Under the pieces are notes generated by a model that saw only the letters and a program-made list of their open reading frames with translations, made no database searches and had not been told where the DNA came from. Position numbers and translations under genes: made by a program. A stretch of DNA of 64,000 nt from a virus: the IMG/VR virus record IMGVR_UViG_3300010396_000002, positions 91,560 through 155,559 of that record; one strand, given 5' to 3'. Each line of letters starts with the position of its first letter. The first letter of the stretch is position 1. Shown piece after piece: positions 23,546 to 31,505 of the stretch.

Positions 23546-24118
23546 ATGCCGAAGACCAAGCAGAAGCCCGTCAGCGAAGCCACGATCGCCAAGGTCGCGA
23601 AGGAGACTGGCAAGCCGTTCAATGACGGCGGCGCATACATGAGCAGCCGCTTCAAGGACTGGACGGGGTGCGTCCGGTACCTGTTCACGCTCACCAGCGA
23701 CCCGAAGCGCGTCGAGGACTTCCTGCGCTCCAAGAACATGCGCTGGTGCAGCGACAACCGCGCGAGGAGCGGGAAGGCGACCGTCGCCGACCTCAAGCGA
23801 TACATCGCGCACTGGCTGTCGAAGCCCGGGTCGATGGGCTCCGGGATCGTCGAGATCCTCGGGATCGATGTGCCCAATTCGCCGATCCCGGATGCCAAGG
23901 CGGTGACGCTCGAGGCCGCCATGAACGCCGGCAGGCTGAAGGCCTGGGACGCCTTCCTCCAGATCGCCGAGACGGCGCGCGTCATCCAGGAGACGGCCAC
24001 CCGGAGCCCGACGGATCCGGCAGCGCTTGCCGAGGTGTCGCGGCTGGTGTCGATCCTGCGCATGACGACGCTCGTCTCCGAGCCCACCAAGCCGAAGCGC
24101 CCGGCGAGACGCCGGTGA
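23546..24118 (+). CDS. Hypothetical protein
   Basis: 190 residues from ATG 23546 after GAGGAGG. Mostly helical, with a basic N-terminus and C-terminus (KPKRPARRR). No domain recognised. It overlaps the next GTG. Confidence 0.7.
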   Translation: MPKTKQKPVSEATIAKVAKETGKPFNDGGAYMSSRFKDWTGCVRYLFTLTSDPKRVEDFLRSKNMRWCSDNRARSGKATVADLKRYIAHWLSKPGSMGSGIVEILGIDVPNSPIPDAKAVTLEAAMNAGRLKAWDAFLQIAETARVIQETATRSPTDPAALAEVSRLVSILRMTTLVSEPTKPKRPARRR

Positions 24119-24264
24119 GCGTCTTCCTCACGAAGCCCAGGCGCCGCGTCCAGCCCCATCCGCGCCGGAAGTGCGCGTGGTGCTCGAGGACCGTGGCGCA
24201 CGGGCCCCGCAACGATCCCTACCCCCACGACTGCATAGGCGTCTATCACTGGAGGCGACCATGA
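24115..24264 (+). CDS. Mini zinc-like basic protein
   Basis: 49 residues from GTG 24115 (GTGA overlap). KCAWCSR-x(15)-HDC gives a C-x2-C...H-x-C arrangement. Very basic. Overlaps the next ATG. Confidence 0.6.
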   Translation: MSVFLTKPRRRVQPHPRRKCAWCSRTVAHGPRNDPYPHDCIGVYHWRRP

Positions 24265-24452
24265 AGAAGAGGATCCGCATCGAGGCCGACGCACTCGGCC
24301 GCATCCGTTTGCGCGACCATGCCACCGGCCAGATCCTGGAGAGCGAACTCCGGACGCCTGACCTCTCGGCGCTCGTCGGGCATCGGATCGAGACCGGCAC
24401 CGTCTGCAACGACGGCTCGATCGTGTTGGACCTCGAGCACGAGCCGTCATGA
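24261..24452 (+). CDS. Small hypothetical protein
   Basis: 63 residues from ATG 24261 (GGAGGCGACC upstream). Beta-rich, no motif. ATGA overlap with the PP-loop gene that follows. Confidence 0.65.
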   Translation: MKKRIRIEADALGRIRLRDHATGQILESELRTPDLSALVGHRIETGTVCNDGSIVLDLEHEPS

Positions 24453-25363
24453 ACCTCCACCAGTGGCTCCGGATGCCCGAGGCTTGGCGCCCTCCGATCG
24501 TCGTGTCGGACGGTATGGGCGTAGATTCGCAGGGCGTGCTGCTCCTACTCAAGCGCCTGGGGATCAGACCCAAGGCGGTGCTCCACGCCGACACAGGGAA
24601 CGAGAAGGAGGTCACCATCCAGGCCAGGGAATGGCGTCGGCGCTGGCTCGCCGAGAACGGCTTCCCGGAGCTGACGATGGTCCGCCGACCCCCTGGCGTT
24701 TCCAAGAGGACCGGGCTCCCCTACGCGACGATCGCCGAGAAGGCCATCGCCTACGAGATTTATCCAGGGATCACCTTCGACAAGCACTCGTGCTCGAAGG
24801 AATGGAAGATCGACCCCATGGATGACTGGGTCCTCGCCCAGCCTTGGGCGAAGACTGCCATCGCGCGGGGCCAGGGCGTATGGCGCGTCATCGGCTACGA
24901 CGCCGGCCCCAAGGATGCGCGCCGTGGTCACGAGATCCACGATGATCACCGCTTCCGGTTCATCTATCCGCTACGCGACGTGAAGTGGGACCGCGGGCGC
25001 ATCCAGTACGAGCTCTCTGTCGAGGGGATCCGCCAGTTCCCGAAGAGCGCCTGCAAGATTTGCAAGGCGAACAAGCCGTGGGAGATCGCCCAGATCGTCG
25101 CGCACGATCCGAAGGGGGCCGACGAGATCATCGCCGTCGAGGCCGCCGGCGCCGCACGTGGCCGCACCGTCGAGGGGCTATGGGGGCGCACCGTGAAGGG
25201 ACAGCGCGGCGCCGTGCCGCATCCCGGGCGGATGACGGACTTCATCAACCAGCTCCGTAGCGACCCCGCAGAGTTGAAGCGGCACCTCGCCATGGCCCCC
25301 CGGTTCGAGGTGAACGGCAGCCTGTGTGACAGCGATGGTGGCGACTGTCACACAGACGCTTGA
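24449..25363 (+). CDS. PP-loop (PAPS-reductase-like) protein
   Basis: 304 residues. The PP-loop variant SDGMGVDS (20-27) lies at the N-terminus, followed by LHADTGNE (49-56), as in phage PAPS-reductase-family proteins. Cys pairs appear at CSKEW and CKICKANKPWE. The fold binds ATP and activates a substrate by adenylation. This is the second of three such genes in the window. It is coupled to the upstream gene (ATGA). The 3' end of the gene contains an inverted repeat (see 25322). Confidence 0.72.
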   Translation: MNLHQWLRMPEAWRPPIVVSDGMGVDSQGVLLLLKRLGIRPKAVLHADTGNEKEVTIQAREWRRRWLAENGFPELTMVRRPPGVSKRTGLPYATIAEKAIAYEIYPGITFDKHSCSKEWKIDPMDDWVLAQPWAKTAIARGQGVWRVIGYDAGPKDARRGHEIHDDHRFRFIYPLRDVKWDRGRIQYELSVEGIRQFPKSACKICKANKPWEIAQIVAHDPKGADEIIAVEAAGAARGRTVEGLWGRTVKGQRGAVPHPGRMTDFINQLRSDPAELKRHLAMAPRFEVNGSLCDSDGGDCHTDA

Positions 25364-25387
25364 CCAGCCCGCTCGACTGTCACACAC
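25322..25387 (+). repeat. Triple CTGTCACACA-type repeat
   Basis: CTGTGTGACAG (25322-25332) is the exact inverse complement of CTGTCACACAG (25345-25355), and a third copy CTGTCACACAC lies at 25377-25387. The first two fall in the last codons of the PP-loop gene. This could be an operator array, or a hairpin in RNA with a 12-base loop. Confidence 0.6.
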
Positions 25388-25406
25388 TCGGTTCGGACGA
25401 CACGGC

Positions 25407-25448
25407 GCGCAGCCCCGGAGCACCCACGCTCGCGGGGCTCGTCGCGTC
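25407..25448 (+). repeat. Intergenic hairpin element 23 (last copy)
   Basis: AGCCCCG (25411-25417) pairs with CGGGGCT (25433-25439). Inner GAGC/GCTC encloses ACCCAC. G25432 is bulged. It stands 40 bases after the upstream stop. I see no further member to the right. Confidence 0.87.
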
Positions 25449-25457
25449 AGGGGCGCC

Positions 25458-25478
25458 ATGCGCTCCGAGGAGCGATGA
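25458..25478 (+). CDS. Possible six-codon leader peptide MRSEER
   Basis: ATG 25458 stands where other elements place their gene start, but the frame ends after six codons in TGA. That TGA overlaps the ATG (25475) of the next gene, and its codons contain that gene's SD (GAGGAG). It could act as a translated leader. Confidence 0.35.
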   Translation: MRSEER

Positions 25479-25693
25479 CCATGCACCACGAGATGAGCGC
25501 CGAGGAAGCAGAGGTGGCGATCCAGGACGAGGTGGACCAGGCCGAGGCGCACTTCGTCAAGGAGCGAGCGCAGGTCATTCGCTTCCTGGCGCAGCGCGGG
25601 CGGCTGACCGCGGAGCAGATCGCGGTGCGCGTCAACCTCGACGAGGCCGAGATCGCCACGGTCATCGCCTTCCAGGAGGTCAAGCCGTCATGA
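25475..25693 (+). CDS. Small helical, HTH-like protein
   Basis: 72 residues. An acidic helix is followed by IRFLAQRGRLTAEQIAVRVN, which resembles a winged-helix recognition unit. Possibly a small regulator. Coupled to the next gene. Confidence 0.62.
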   Translation: MTMHHEMSAEEAEVAIQDEVDQAEAHFVKERAQVIRFLAQRGRLTAEQIAVRVNLDEAEIATVIAFQEVKPS

Positions 25694-25926
25694 GCGACTT
25701 CTGGGTCCAGTTCGACAACCGCGCCTCGGGAACCATCCAGGCGAAGGACGAAGCGGAAGCGCGCACCGAGGGTGAGAAGCTCGGCAAGGTGCGCCAGGTC
25801 GACGTCATCCCGTACCCGAGGTCGCCGGTGCTGGTCGGCGACCGCAAGACCCCCGCGTTCTGCTTCGGCAAGGACGAGTGCCTCGGGCGCACGTCGTGCC
25901 CGCGCAGTCGCGCCTGCGACGACTAG
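25690..25926 (+). CDS. Small Cys-containing protein
   Basis: 78 residues; the C-terminus carries CFGKDEC-x5-CPRSRAC, four cysteines that could form one zinc site. ATGA overlap upstream. Function unknown. Confidence 0.65.
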   Translation: MSDFWVQFDNRASGTIQAKDEAEARTEGEKLGKVRQVDVIPYPRSPVLVGDRKTPAFCFGKDECLGRTSCPRSRACDD

Positions 25927-25935
25927 GAGGAGAAC

Positions 25936-26757
25936 ATGTCCACGAAGAACAAGCCAAGCCCCGATAACGAGGCGCTGGTCGACAATTACCCCGTGCTCAA
26001 GGCGTGGCTGACGAAGGTCGGCGCCCGGTACCAGTGGTCGTCGCCGTGCTCCGATGCAGCGGGCCCGCTCGCCGCCACGATCTACCACTACACGATCAAG
26101 GGGGCAGGGCCGTTCATCGTGCTCGTCCACCCCGACAAGCACGGCTGGAACGTCTACACGGCGTGCTCGAGCAACAAGGTCGACGAGACGTTCGCTGACG
26201 CCGAGTACCGCCTCGGACTCCCGAAGACCACCACGTGGTGCCCTGGGTGCGAGTGGGAGCCGCCCCCTCAAGGCGTCGGGCCCAAGAAGCCCATCAGGCC
26301 CCCGCACACGTGCGGCAAGGTCGAGCAACCCCCGGAGACGCCGGCGGCCGGTAGCAAGACGCTCATCGACAAGTACGACGAGCTGGCCGCAGCGCACGTC
26401 TCCGCCATCCGGCAGCACGAGGCGCATGCCGCCGGTCTCCGTCAGCGAATCTCGATGGCGCGCAAGAACCTCCGCGCCTTCGAGGCCAGCAGCGGTACGG
26501 ACCGCGAGGCGCTCACCCTCGCCATCCAGGCGCTCCGCGACCCGCTGCCGCTGCCCACCCTCACGGAGGAGGAGACCGAAGCCTTCGAGCACCTGGTGAC
26601 GAACGTCATGCTTCCGGCGCCGGAGCACGAGATCCCCGCCTACCTGCACCAGCACCTTGACGCGCTCCACGACAAGGGCTTGCTCCGGTACCGTCAGCGA
26701 GACGGCTGGAGCCTCACCAGCGCAGGCGAGGCGACGTACGCGGAGCTCACCCGATGA
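25936..26757 (+). CDS. Hypothetical protein with coiled-coil and CxxC
   Basis: 273 residues from ATG 25936 after AGGAGGAGAAC. The N-terminal half has CPGCEW (about 100) and a Pro-rich linker; residues 150-190 look coiled-coil; the C-terminal 80 residues (HLDALHDKGLLRYRQRDGWS) resemble a winged-helix domain. Not recognised. Confidence 0.68.
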   Translation: MSTKNKPSPDNEALVDNYPVLKAWLTKVGARYQWSSPCSDAAGPLAATIYHYTIKGAGPFIVLVHPDKHGWNVYTACSSNKVDETFADAEYRLGLPKTTTWCPGCEWEPPPQGVGPKKPIRPPHTCGKVEQPPETPAAGSKTLIDKYDELAAAHVSAIRQHEAHAAGLRQRISMARKNLRAFEASSGTDREALTLAIQALRDPLPLPTLTEEETEAFEHLVTNVMLPAPEHEIPAYLHQHLDALHDKGLLRYRQRDGWSLTSAGEATYAELTR

Positions 26758-27083
26758 GCGCCGCGGTCTGGCGCGACGACAAGCTCAGCCCGCACACCGA
26801 GGTAACGTGCTTCACCTGTCAGCCGTGCGCGGAGGACCGCGTAGCGAGCAAGGGGATCCACAGCCTCGTGATCGTCCACGTGCGCTTCTTTCGCGCCGGC
26901 GACTGGACCAGGCGAGGCTTCATGCCAAGCATCCGGGTTGGCGGAGGCGGGGCCACTGGGGAGATCCACGAGGGCACCGACGACGACGCGTACGCGCGAG
27001 CGCGTGCCGATGGTGAGGCCATGCTCGACAGCGCGGAGAAGGCGCTGGAGGATGCCATCGCGGCCATGCCGCGGAAAGGCTGA
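26754..27083 (+). CDS. Hypothetical protein
   Basis: 109 residues, overlapping the upstream stop. CFTCQPC near residue 20 is a possible metal site; the C-terminus is helical and acidic. Unknown. Confidence 0.66.
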   Translation: MSAAVWRDDKLSPHTEVTCFTCQPCAEDRVASKGIHSLVIVHVRFFRAGDWTRRGFMPSIRVGGGGATGEIHEGTDDDAYARARADGEAMLDSAEKALEDAIAAMPRKG

Positions 27084-27090
27084 GTACGTC

Positions 27091-27717
27091 ATGTCCAAGG
27101 GGGTCTTGTTTTCCATCGGCTACGGCAGCAGCCCGAGCGCGCCGCGCGACAAGCGCCAGCCCGGGTCGCTGCCGGGGCCCGAGTCGCTTGTGGAGCTGGT
27201 GCGCCGGCTCGACATCGACAGCCTGATCGACTGCCGGGCCGCGCCGGGGCCTGCGACGCTCGCCGACACGAAGCTCGTGAAGGGGACCAAGCGTCGGGTC
27301 TGGAAGTCCGGGCGCATCATCTATTGCAGGGGCGGCTTCACCCGTTACGAGCTCGCAGAGCTGCTCGGCAAGCGGTACCGCTGGGACGGCGACAAGCTCG
27401 GGGGGCCTGGTGGAGGCGTCGAGGGCCCCACGCCTCGGGGCCTCGACATGCTCGAGGACGCCTACCACCGCGGACGGCGTCTCCTGCTCCTCTGCGCCGA
27501 AGCCCACCCGCTCGGGTGCCACCGCCACCATCAGATCGCGGTGAGGGGCGACATCTGGATGCCCAGCATGGGCAAGCCCCTCGCGGATCGAAAGATCCCC
27601 GTGCTGCACATCTTCGGCGACGCCGTCGTCAAGGCGACCGTCCTGCACGAGGCCGCGCAGCATGGAACCAAGAACGCCGAGGCCGACGACCTGGCCGACT
27701 ACTACGTGAAGGAGTGA
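27091..27717 (+). CDS. DUF488-family protein
   Basis: 208 residues with the DUF488 pattern: FSIGYG (7-12), SLIDCRA near residue 45, and the C-terminal LLLLCAE...GCHRHH near residues 130-145, the Cys/His segment typical of the family. The biochemical role of DUF488 is not established. A divergent relative forms the C-terminus of the clamp fusion (4527-6800), so the phage carries two copies. Confidence 0.75.
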   Translation: MSKGVLFSIGYGSSPSAPRDKRQPGSLPGPESLVELVRRLDIDSLIDCRAAPGPATLADTKLVKGTKRRVWKSGRIIYCRGGFTRYELAELLGKRYRWDGDKLGGPGGGVEGPTPRGLDMLEDAYHRGRRLLLLCAEAHPLGCHRHHQIAVRGDIWMPSMGKPLADRKIPVLHIFGDAVVKATVLHEAAQHGTKNAEADDLADYYVKE

Positions 27718-27719
27718 CC

Positions 27720-28214
27720 GTGAAGAAGACCACCCCCATCGCCGCGGGCCTCATGCTCGCGGCTGCGTTGCCGCTGGTGAGCGCGGACTGCTCGTACGTG
27801 ATGAACGGCTGGACGTGCACGGTGATCGGCGTTGACCCGTGCGACGGGGCTGCGGATCGGGAGGTCGTGACGATCTCCTACTCGCAGCACGTCACGGACT
27901 CGACGACCGCGTGCCAACTCGCCGTGGCGGAAGCCAAGGCCCGCGGCCTCGTCGGCGAGATCAACCCGAACACCGGGTTCCACGGCGATCCGGTCTGCCA
28001 GAACTGCTTCATCGGAGCGAACCCATCCGCGGGCGTCAGCAAGGGCAAGCCGCCCGGTGGTGGTGGCGGGCCCTCGTGCCTCGTTGGGGCGACCGGCGCG
28101 GGCGGCGGCTTCGGCGTCGGCGGGAGCTTCGGCGTCGGCCCCACGACGACCGTGACCGGCGCTGGTGGCAGCTTCGGCGTCGCTGCTACCACGGTCGGAG
28201 CGGGCGGAGCGTGA
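27720..28214 (+). CDS. Secreted Gly-rich protein
   Basis: 164 residues from GTG 27720 (AAGGAG upstream). KKTTPIAAGLMLAAALPLVSA is a clear signal peptide. A Cys-containing domain follows, and the last 50 residues repeat GGSFGV/GAGG units. An exported protein among cytoplasmic early genes is unexpected; cell-surface modification or superinfection exclusion are possibilities. Confidence 0.65.
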   Translation: MKKTTPIAAGLMLAAALPLVSADCSYVMNGWTCTVIGVDPCDGAADREVVTISYSQHVTDSTTACQLAVAEAKARGLVGEINPNTGFHGDPVCQNCFIGANPSAGVSKGKPPGGGGGPSCLVGATGAGGGFGVGGSFGVGPTTTVTGAGGSFGVAATTVGAGGA

Positions 28215-28441
28215 CCGACGTCTCGCCGTACGTCGCGGCCGTGCGCGTGTGGGAGCGCCACAACGGCCGCCGTCTCACCGCTGACGAGTCGAAGGCGTTC
28301 AGTCGGTCCTGGGACGTCTACTGCTCGGAGCGCAGGGCATCCTACGGATGGCGCCAGGTGCCCGAGTTGACCGCGGAGGACGGGGATCTGTTCGGGAGGC
28401 GCTGGACGCCGCCATGGGCCGAGGAGGGCCCGCAGCCATGA
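28211..28441 (+). CDS. Small hypothetical protein
   Basis: 76 residues from GTG 28211, overlapping the secreted-protein stop. Trp/Arg-rich, no motif. Coupled to the next gene by ATGA. Confidence 0.62.
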   Translation: MTDVSPYVAAVRVWERHNGRRLTADESKAFSRSWDVYCSERRASYGWRQVPELTAEDGDLFGRRWTPPWAEEGPQP

Positions 28442-28752
28442 TCGTTGCGTTGCTAACCCGCATCGGCCTCGTGCGCGTTGTGCGCGACCTGAAGTACGTC
28501 AACGGCGCGTTCGTGCCGCAACCTCCGCGCGTGCGCTGGCCGTTCTCGGTGAGCCCGTGGTGGATCTGGAGGCTCCACTTTCTCAACGGTCTGCGTGGCC
28601 TCTTGAGGAGGCCAACCTACGTGCCGGCCATGGGTGATTGGTTCGGCGTCTTCCGGAACAAGCCAGGCGTCGTGAAGTGGGAGAATGGTCGTCTGCTTCC
28701 GCGCCGCTGGGGCTTCTACATCGTCGGCTTCGAGTTCGGAGACCGTGGATGA
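28438..28752 (+). CDS. Small basic, possibly membrane-associated protein
   Basis: 104 residues with hydrophobic N-terminus and many Arg/Trp (VSPWWIWRLHFLNGLRGLLRR). May sit at the membrane surface. Unknown. Confidence 0.6.
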   Translation: MIVALLTRIGLVRVVRDLKYVNGAFVPQPPRVRWPFSVSPWWIWRLHFLNGLRGLLRRPTYVPAMGDWFGVFRNKPGVVKWENGRLLPRRWGFYIVGFEFGDRG

Positions 28753-28969
28753 ACCCGCTGAACGCGTTCCTCTGGCTGCTCGCCATCGCCGTCGGCGTCT
28801 TCTCGCCCGGCCCTGGGTCCTGCGCCGGTACTACTACTTCAAGGCGCTCTGGACGATGCGCAGGGTCGCGCGCTCCCTCCCGGAGGGGAGCCACGAGCGC
28901 ATCGAACTGGAGCAGATCATCGAAGACCTCAAGGCGTCCGACTGGGACGAGGAGAGCGACGACCCATGA
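28749..28969 (+). CDS. Small membrane protein, frame interrupted
   Basis: From ATG 28749 the frame gives a hydrophobic segment (LNAFLWLLAIAVGV), then loses protein character near 28798. In the -1 frame a convincing tail (RPWVLRRYYYFKALW, then acidic) continues to TGA 28969, which overlaps the next ATG in the pattern usual here. I infer one missing base. Joined, it is about 73 residues: one transmembrane span plus a basic/acidic cytoplasmic tail. Confidence 0.55.
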
Positions 28970-29148
28970 CGTCGACACCGGAAGGCCTCGCGGCGCTGCT
29001 CTCGCTTGGCTGGTGCTGCCCTACCAAGGACCCGAATCTGTGCGGGGCACCCCCCGCCCGCACAGAGCCGGAAGCGCCAACTCCGGCCGAGGTGCTCACC
29101 TGCACGATCGTGTGCCAGCGCGGCCACCGGCACGAGGGCGAGCGATGA
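28966..29148 (+). CDS. Small Cys-containing protein
   Basis: 60 residues with WCCPTKDPNLC and CTIVC-x3-H-x-H, possibly one zinc site. Coupled on both sides. Confidence 0.6.
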   Translation: MTSTPEGLAALLSLGWCCPTKDPNLCGAPPARTEPEAPTPAEVLTCTIVCQRGHRHEGER

Positions 29149-29423
29149 AGGCCGCGCACCTCGAAGCTGCCGGCCGCTGGCTGGAGAAGCACCCCCGTCT
29201 CGGCGCACTGCGGGTGCCCGTCTTCGTTCGCGAGGAGGCGGAGGCCCACGTGCGCAGGCAGAAGCTGGTCCTCGAGATCCACATGCTCGCCGGGCGGGAG
29301 GCCGCGTTCGCCGCGCTCTACCTGGCATGGGGACTCGCCCTCGCGTCTAGGGTCCGCCCGACCCCCAACATGTCCGTCGAGGATGGGCTGGAGCTCGTCC
29401 GTTCCCTGATCCTGGCCGGCTGA
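29145..29423 (+). CDS. Hypothetical helical protein
   Basis: 92 residues, mostly helical; the middle (HMLAGREAAFAALYLAWGLA) is hydrophobic enough to be a membrane-associated helix. Unknown. Confidence 0.66.
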   Translation: MKAAHLEAAGRWLEKHPRLGALRVPVFVREEAEAHVRRQKLVLEIHMLAGREAAFAALYLAWGLALASRVRPTPNMSVEDGLELVRSLILAG

Positions 29424-29439
29424 CCGGCCCGAGGAGACC

Positions 29440-29850
29440 ATGCCGATCACCAGCAAGCAGACGTCCGCCTGGACGGAAACGATCACCAGTTCCAACGGCT
29501 GCACCGTCTCGGTTTCCGGGACGAGCGGCTCCGACATGCTCACCGTCGAGGTGTACGTGCCTGGCTCCGGCTACGGCCCCGCCGAGACCCCCGACAGTAG
29601 GACCAGCACCACGATCTCGCTCGCCGAGTGGTGCAGCCTGGTCATGCTCGTGGAGGCGAAGGTCCCGGCGTCCGGGCCCTCACGGACCGAGCGCCTCCTC
29701 GCGATGCGCGTCGAGGACGCCTGCCAGCTCGACCCGGTGATGATCGGGAACGCTCGCGTTCGCAGGTTCGGCGAGCACTCCTGGATCGTCAACGGCGCCG
29801 CAGTCGCCAATCTCGAGAGCGCGCTCGCGCTCATCGCGGCCGCCGACTGA
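29440..29850 (+). CDS. Hypothetical Thr/Ser-rich protein
   Basis: 136 residues from ATG 29440 after GAGGAGACC. Beta-type N-terminal half rich in Ser/Thr/Gly, helical C-terminal half. Not recognised. Confidence 0.68.
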   Translation: MPITSKQTSAWTETITSSNGCTVSVSGTSGSDMLTVEVYVPGSGYGPAETPDSRTSTTISLAEWCSLVMLVEAKVPASGPSRTERLLAMRVEDACQLDPVMIGNARVRRFGEHSWIVNGAAVANLESALALIAAAD

Positions 29851-30119
29851 TGGCCGCTGCGAAGAAGAGACCGCGCAGCTACGGCGCAGCCATCGGCTAT
29901 GCTCGGGAGCTGCTCGCCACGACGGGGATCGTGGTCCCCTGGCAGGTGAATGCAGAGGGCTTCGAGGCGGGCCACGTGATGCACCGCCTCGTCCATCTCG
30001 GGGAGGCCGTGCAGATCATGGGGAGCACCCTGTACGCTACCCCGGCAGTTGCAGCGAAGATCCAGACCATCATCGACGAGAGCAAGGCGCCGCCTGATGC
30101 GGTCGCCGCAGAGGAGTGA
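29850..30119 (+). CDS. Hypothetical protein
   Basis: 89 residues, start overlapping the upstream stop (TGATG). Basic N-terminus. It immediately precedes the Sak4-like ATPase, with which it is probably co-expressed. Confidence 0.66.
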   Translation: MAAAKKRPRSYGAAIGYARELLATTGIVVPWQVNAEGFEAGHVMHRLVHLGEAVQIMGSTLYATPAVAAKIQTIIDESKAPPDAVAAEE

Positions 30120-30121
30120 CC

Positions 30122-31504
30122 ATGGCTCAGAAGACGTACGACTTTCATGCGGTCGACGCGGTCCGCGAAGAGATCCTGCTCAGGGCCGCGATCTGCGGGA
30201 CGGCCGGGTCCGGCAAGACCAGGACGGCTCTGATCGTGGCCGCGCGCATCAAGGCGCGCATGAAGCTGGAGGGACCGATCGTCGTGCTCGACACGGAGCA
30301 CAAGAGCGCGCTTCGCTATGCGTACAGCCCGCGCACCCGCAGCGGCTATCACTTCAAGCACATCCCGATGCCGCCCAACGACAACAGCATCGAGGCGTAT
30401 GTGGCGGCGATCGAGCACGCAGAGAGCATCGGCGCGAGCGTCGTAGTCGTCGACAGCTTGTCGCACGCCTGGTCGGGGGCCGGAGGCGTGCTCGAGGCCG
30501 TCGACGAGGTCACCGGGCAGAGCCGGAACAAGGACACGTTCGGCAGCGGGTGGCGCGTGATGTCCCCGAAGCAGACCCGGTTCATCGAACGTATCATGAA
30601 CACGAAGGCGCACGTCATCGTCACCATGCGCGCGGAGCAGGACTATGTCGTGCAGGAGAACGAGCGCGGGAAGAAGGAGCCTGTGAAGCTCGGGCTGGCT
30701 CCCGTGCAGCGCAAGAACCAGGACTACGAGTACGATCTGTTCTTCTTCATGTCCGCGCCGACGAACGACCTCGTCGTCGAGAAGAGTCGCGTGATCGACC
30801 GCCCGGCCCTGGAGATCGGCCGGCACTACATCAAGCCCGGCGACGACTTCGCGGACCACGTCGTCGACTGGCTGGAGGACGTCGACGCTGCGCCAGCGCC
30901 CGTTCAGCCGCCCGTGCCGCCCGCTCCAGTGCCTCAAGCGCCGGCATTCGTCGCCCGCAACCTCGACGAGGCGGAGAAGAAGACCGTGGCCGAGGGCATC
31001 CTGGCCGCAGAGCACAAGGACCAAGAGCGGTACAAGGCGGCGATCAAAGCGTTCACTGCTTGGTGCTCTGCGAACGGCATCCCGAAGGATCAGTACCAGG
31101 CCGCGCTCGCCAAGGTGAAGGAGGACATCTCCAAGCCGAAGGCCGCCTCGGTCGCGCCCTTCCAGGACATCGCCGACCCGACGGAGCGCGTCTCGCACTG
31201 GTTCGCCGCCGTCGACAAGGCCGACAGCGCCACCGTCGACCAGCTCGAGACCATGGCCGGCCTGAAGGAGCCCCACGACGGGGTGAGGGCCGACGTTCTC
31301 ACCCGCATCGACGCTCGCCGGGATGCGCTGTCCCGTGCCGCGAAGAATGCGCCGCAGAAGTCCCCGAACCGTCCACAGGACCCGGGCGACGAACCCAACG
31401 TGCATCAGGGGGCCATGGACCCCGGTCCGGACGCGAGCCCGGAGGAGCGCGCGGCGGCCTTCGCTGAGGCTGAGGCCGGGCTCTTCGCCGGCGTAGGGGG
31501 GTAG
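30122..31504 (+). CDS. RecA-fold ATPase, Sak4-like recombinase
   Basis: 460 residues. Walker A GTAGSGKT (26-33), Walker B VVVVDS (106-111) and a downstream IVTMRAEQDY segment match phage Sak4-type/AAA_24 NTPases, which pair single strands during phage recombination. The core is about 250 residues; beyond a Pro/Ala-rich linker (about 258-280) there is a roughly 180-residue extension with two helical blocks not usual for Sak4. SD GAGGAG precedes ATG 30122. Confidence 0.75.
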   Translation: MAQKTYDFHAVDAVREEILLRAAICGTAGSGKTRTALIVAARIKARMKLEGPIVVLDTEHKSALRYAYSPRTRSGYHFKHIPMPPNDNSIEAYVAAIEHAESIGASVVVVDSLSHAWSGAGGVLEAVDEVTGQSRNKDTFGSGWRVMSPKQTRFIERIMNTKAHVIVTMRAEQDYVVQENERGKKEPVKLGLAPVQRKNQDYEYDLFFFMSAPTNDLVVEKSRVIDRPALEIGRHYIKPGDDFADHVVDWLEDVDAAPAPVQPPVPPAPVPQAPAFVARNLDEAEKKTVAEGILAAEHKDQERYKAAIKAFTAWCSANGIPKDQYQAALAKVKEDISKPKAASVAPFQDIADPTERVSHWFAAVDKADSATVDQLETMAGLKEPHDGVRADVLTRIDARRDALSRAAKNAPQKSPNRPQDPGDEPNVHQGAMDPGPDASPEERAAAFAEAEAGLFAGVGG

Positions 31505-31505
31505 T

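Noticed and set aside
371-25448. Hairpin elements as rho-independent terminators
   Set aside because: The stems are followed by GCGT and a purine-rich SD, never by a run of T.
371-25448. Hairpin elements as integron attC sites (gene cassettes, structured, bulged base)
   Set aside because: The conserved attC core GTTRRRY/RYYYAAC is absent and no integron integrase is visible. The similarity is in layout only.
371-25448. CRISPR array
   Set aside because: The repeats are spaced by whole genes, are not identical, and no cas genes are adjacent apart from a Cas4-like nuclease of the phage type.
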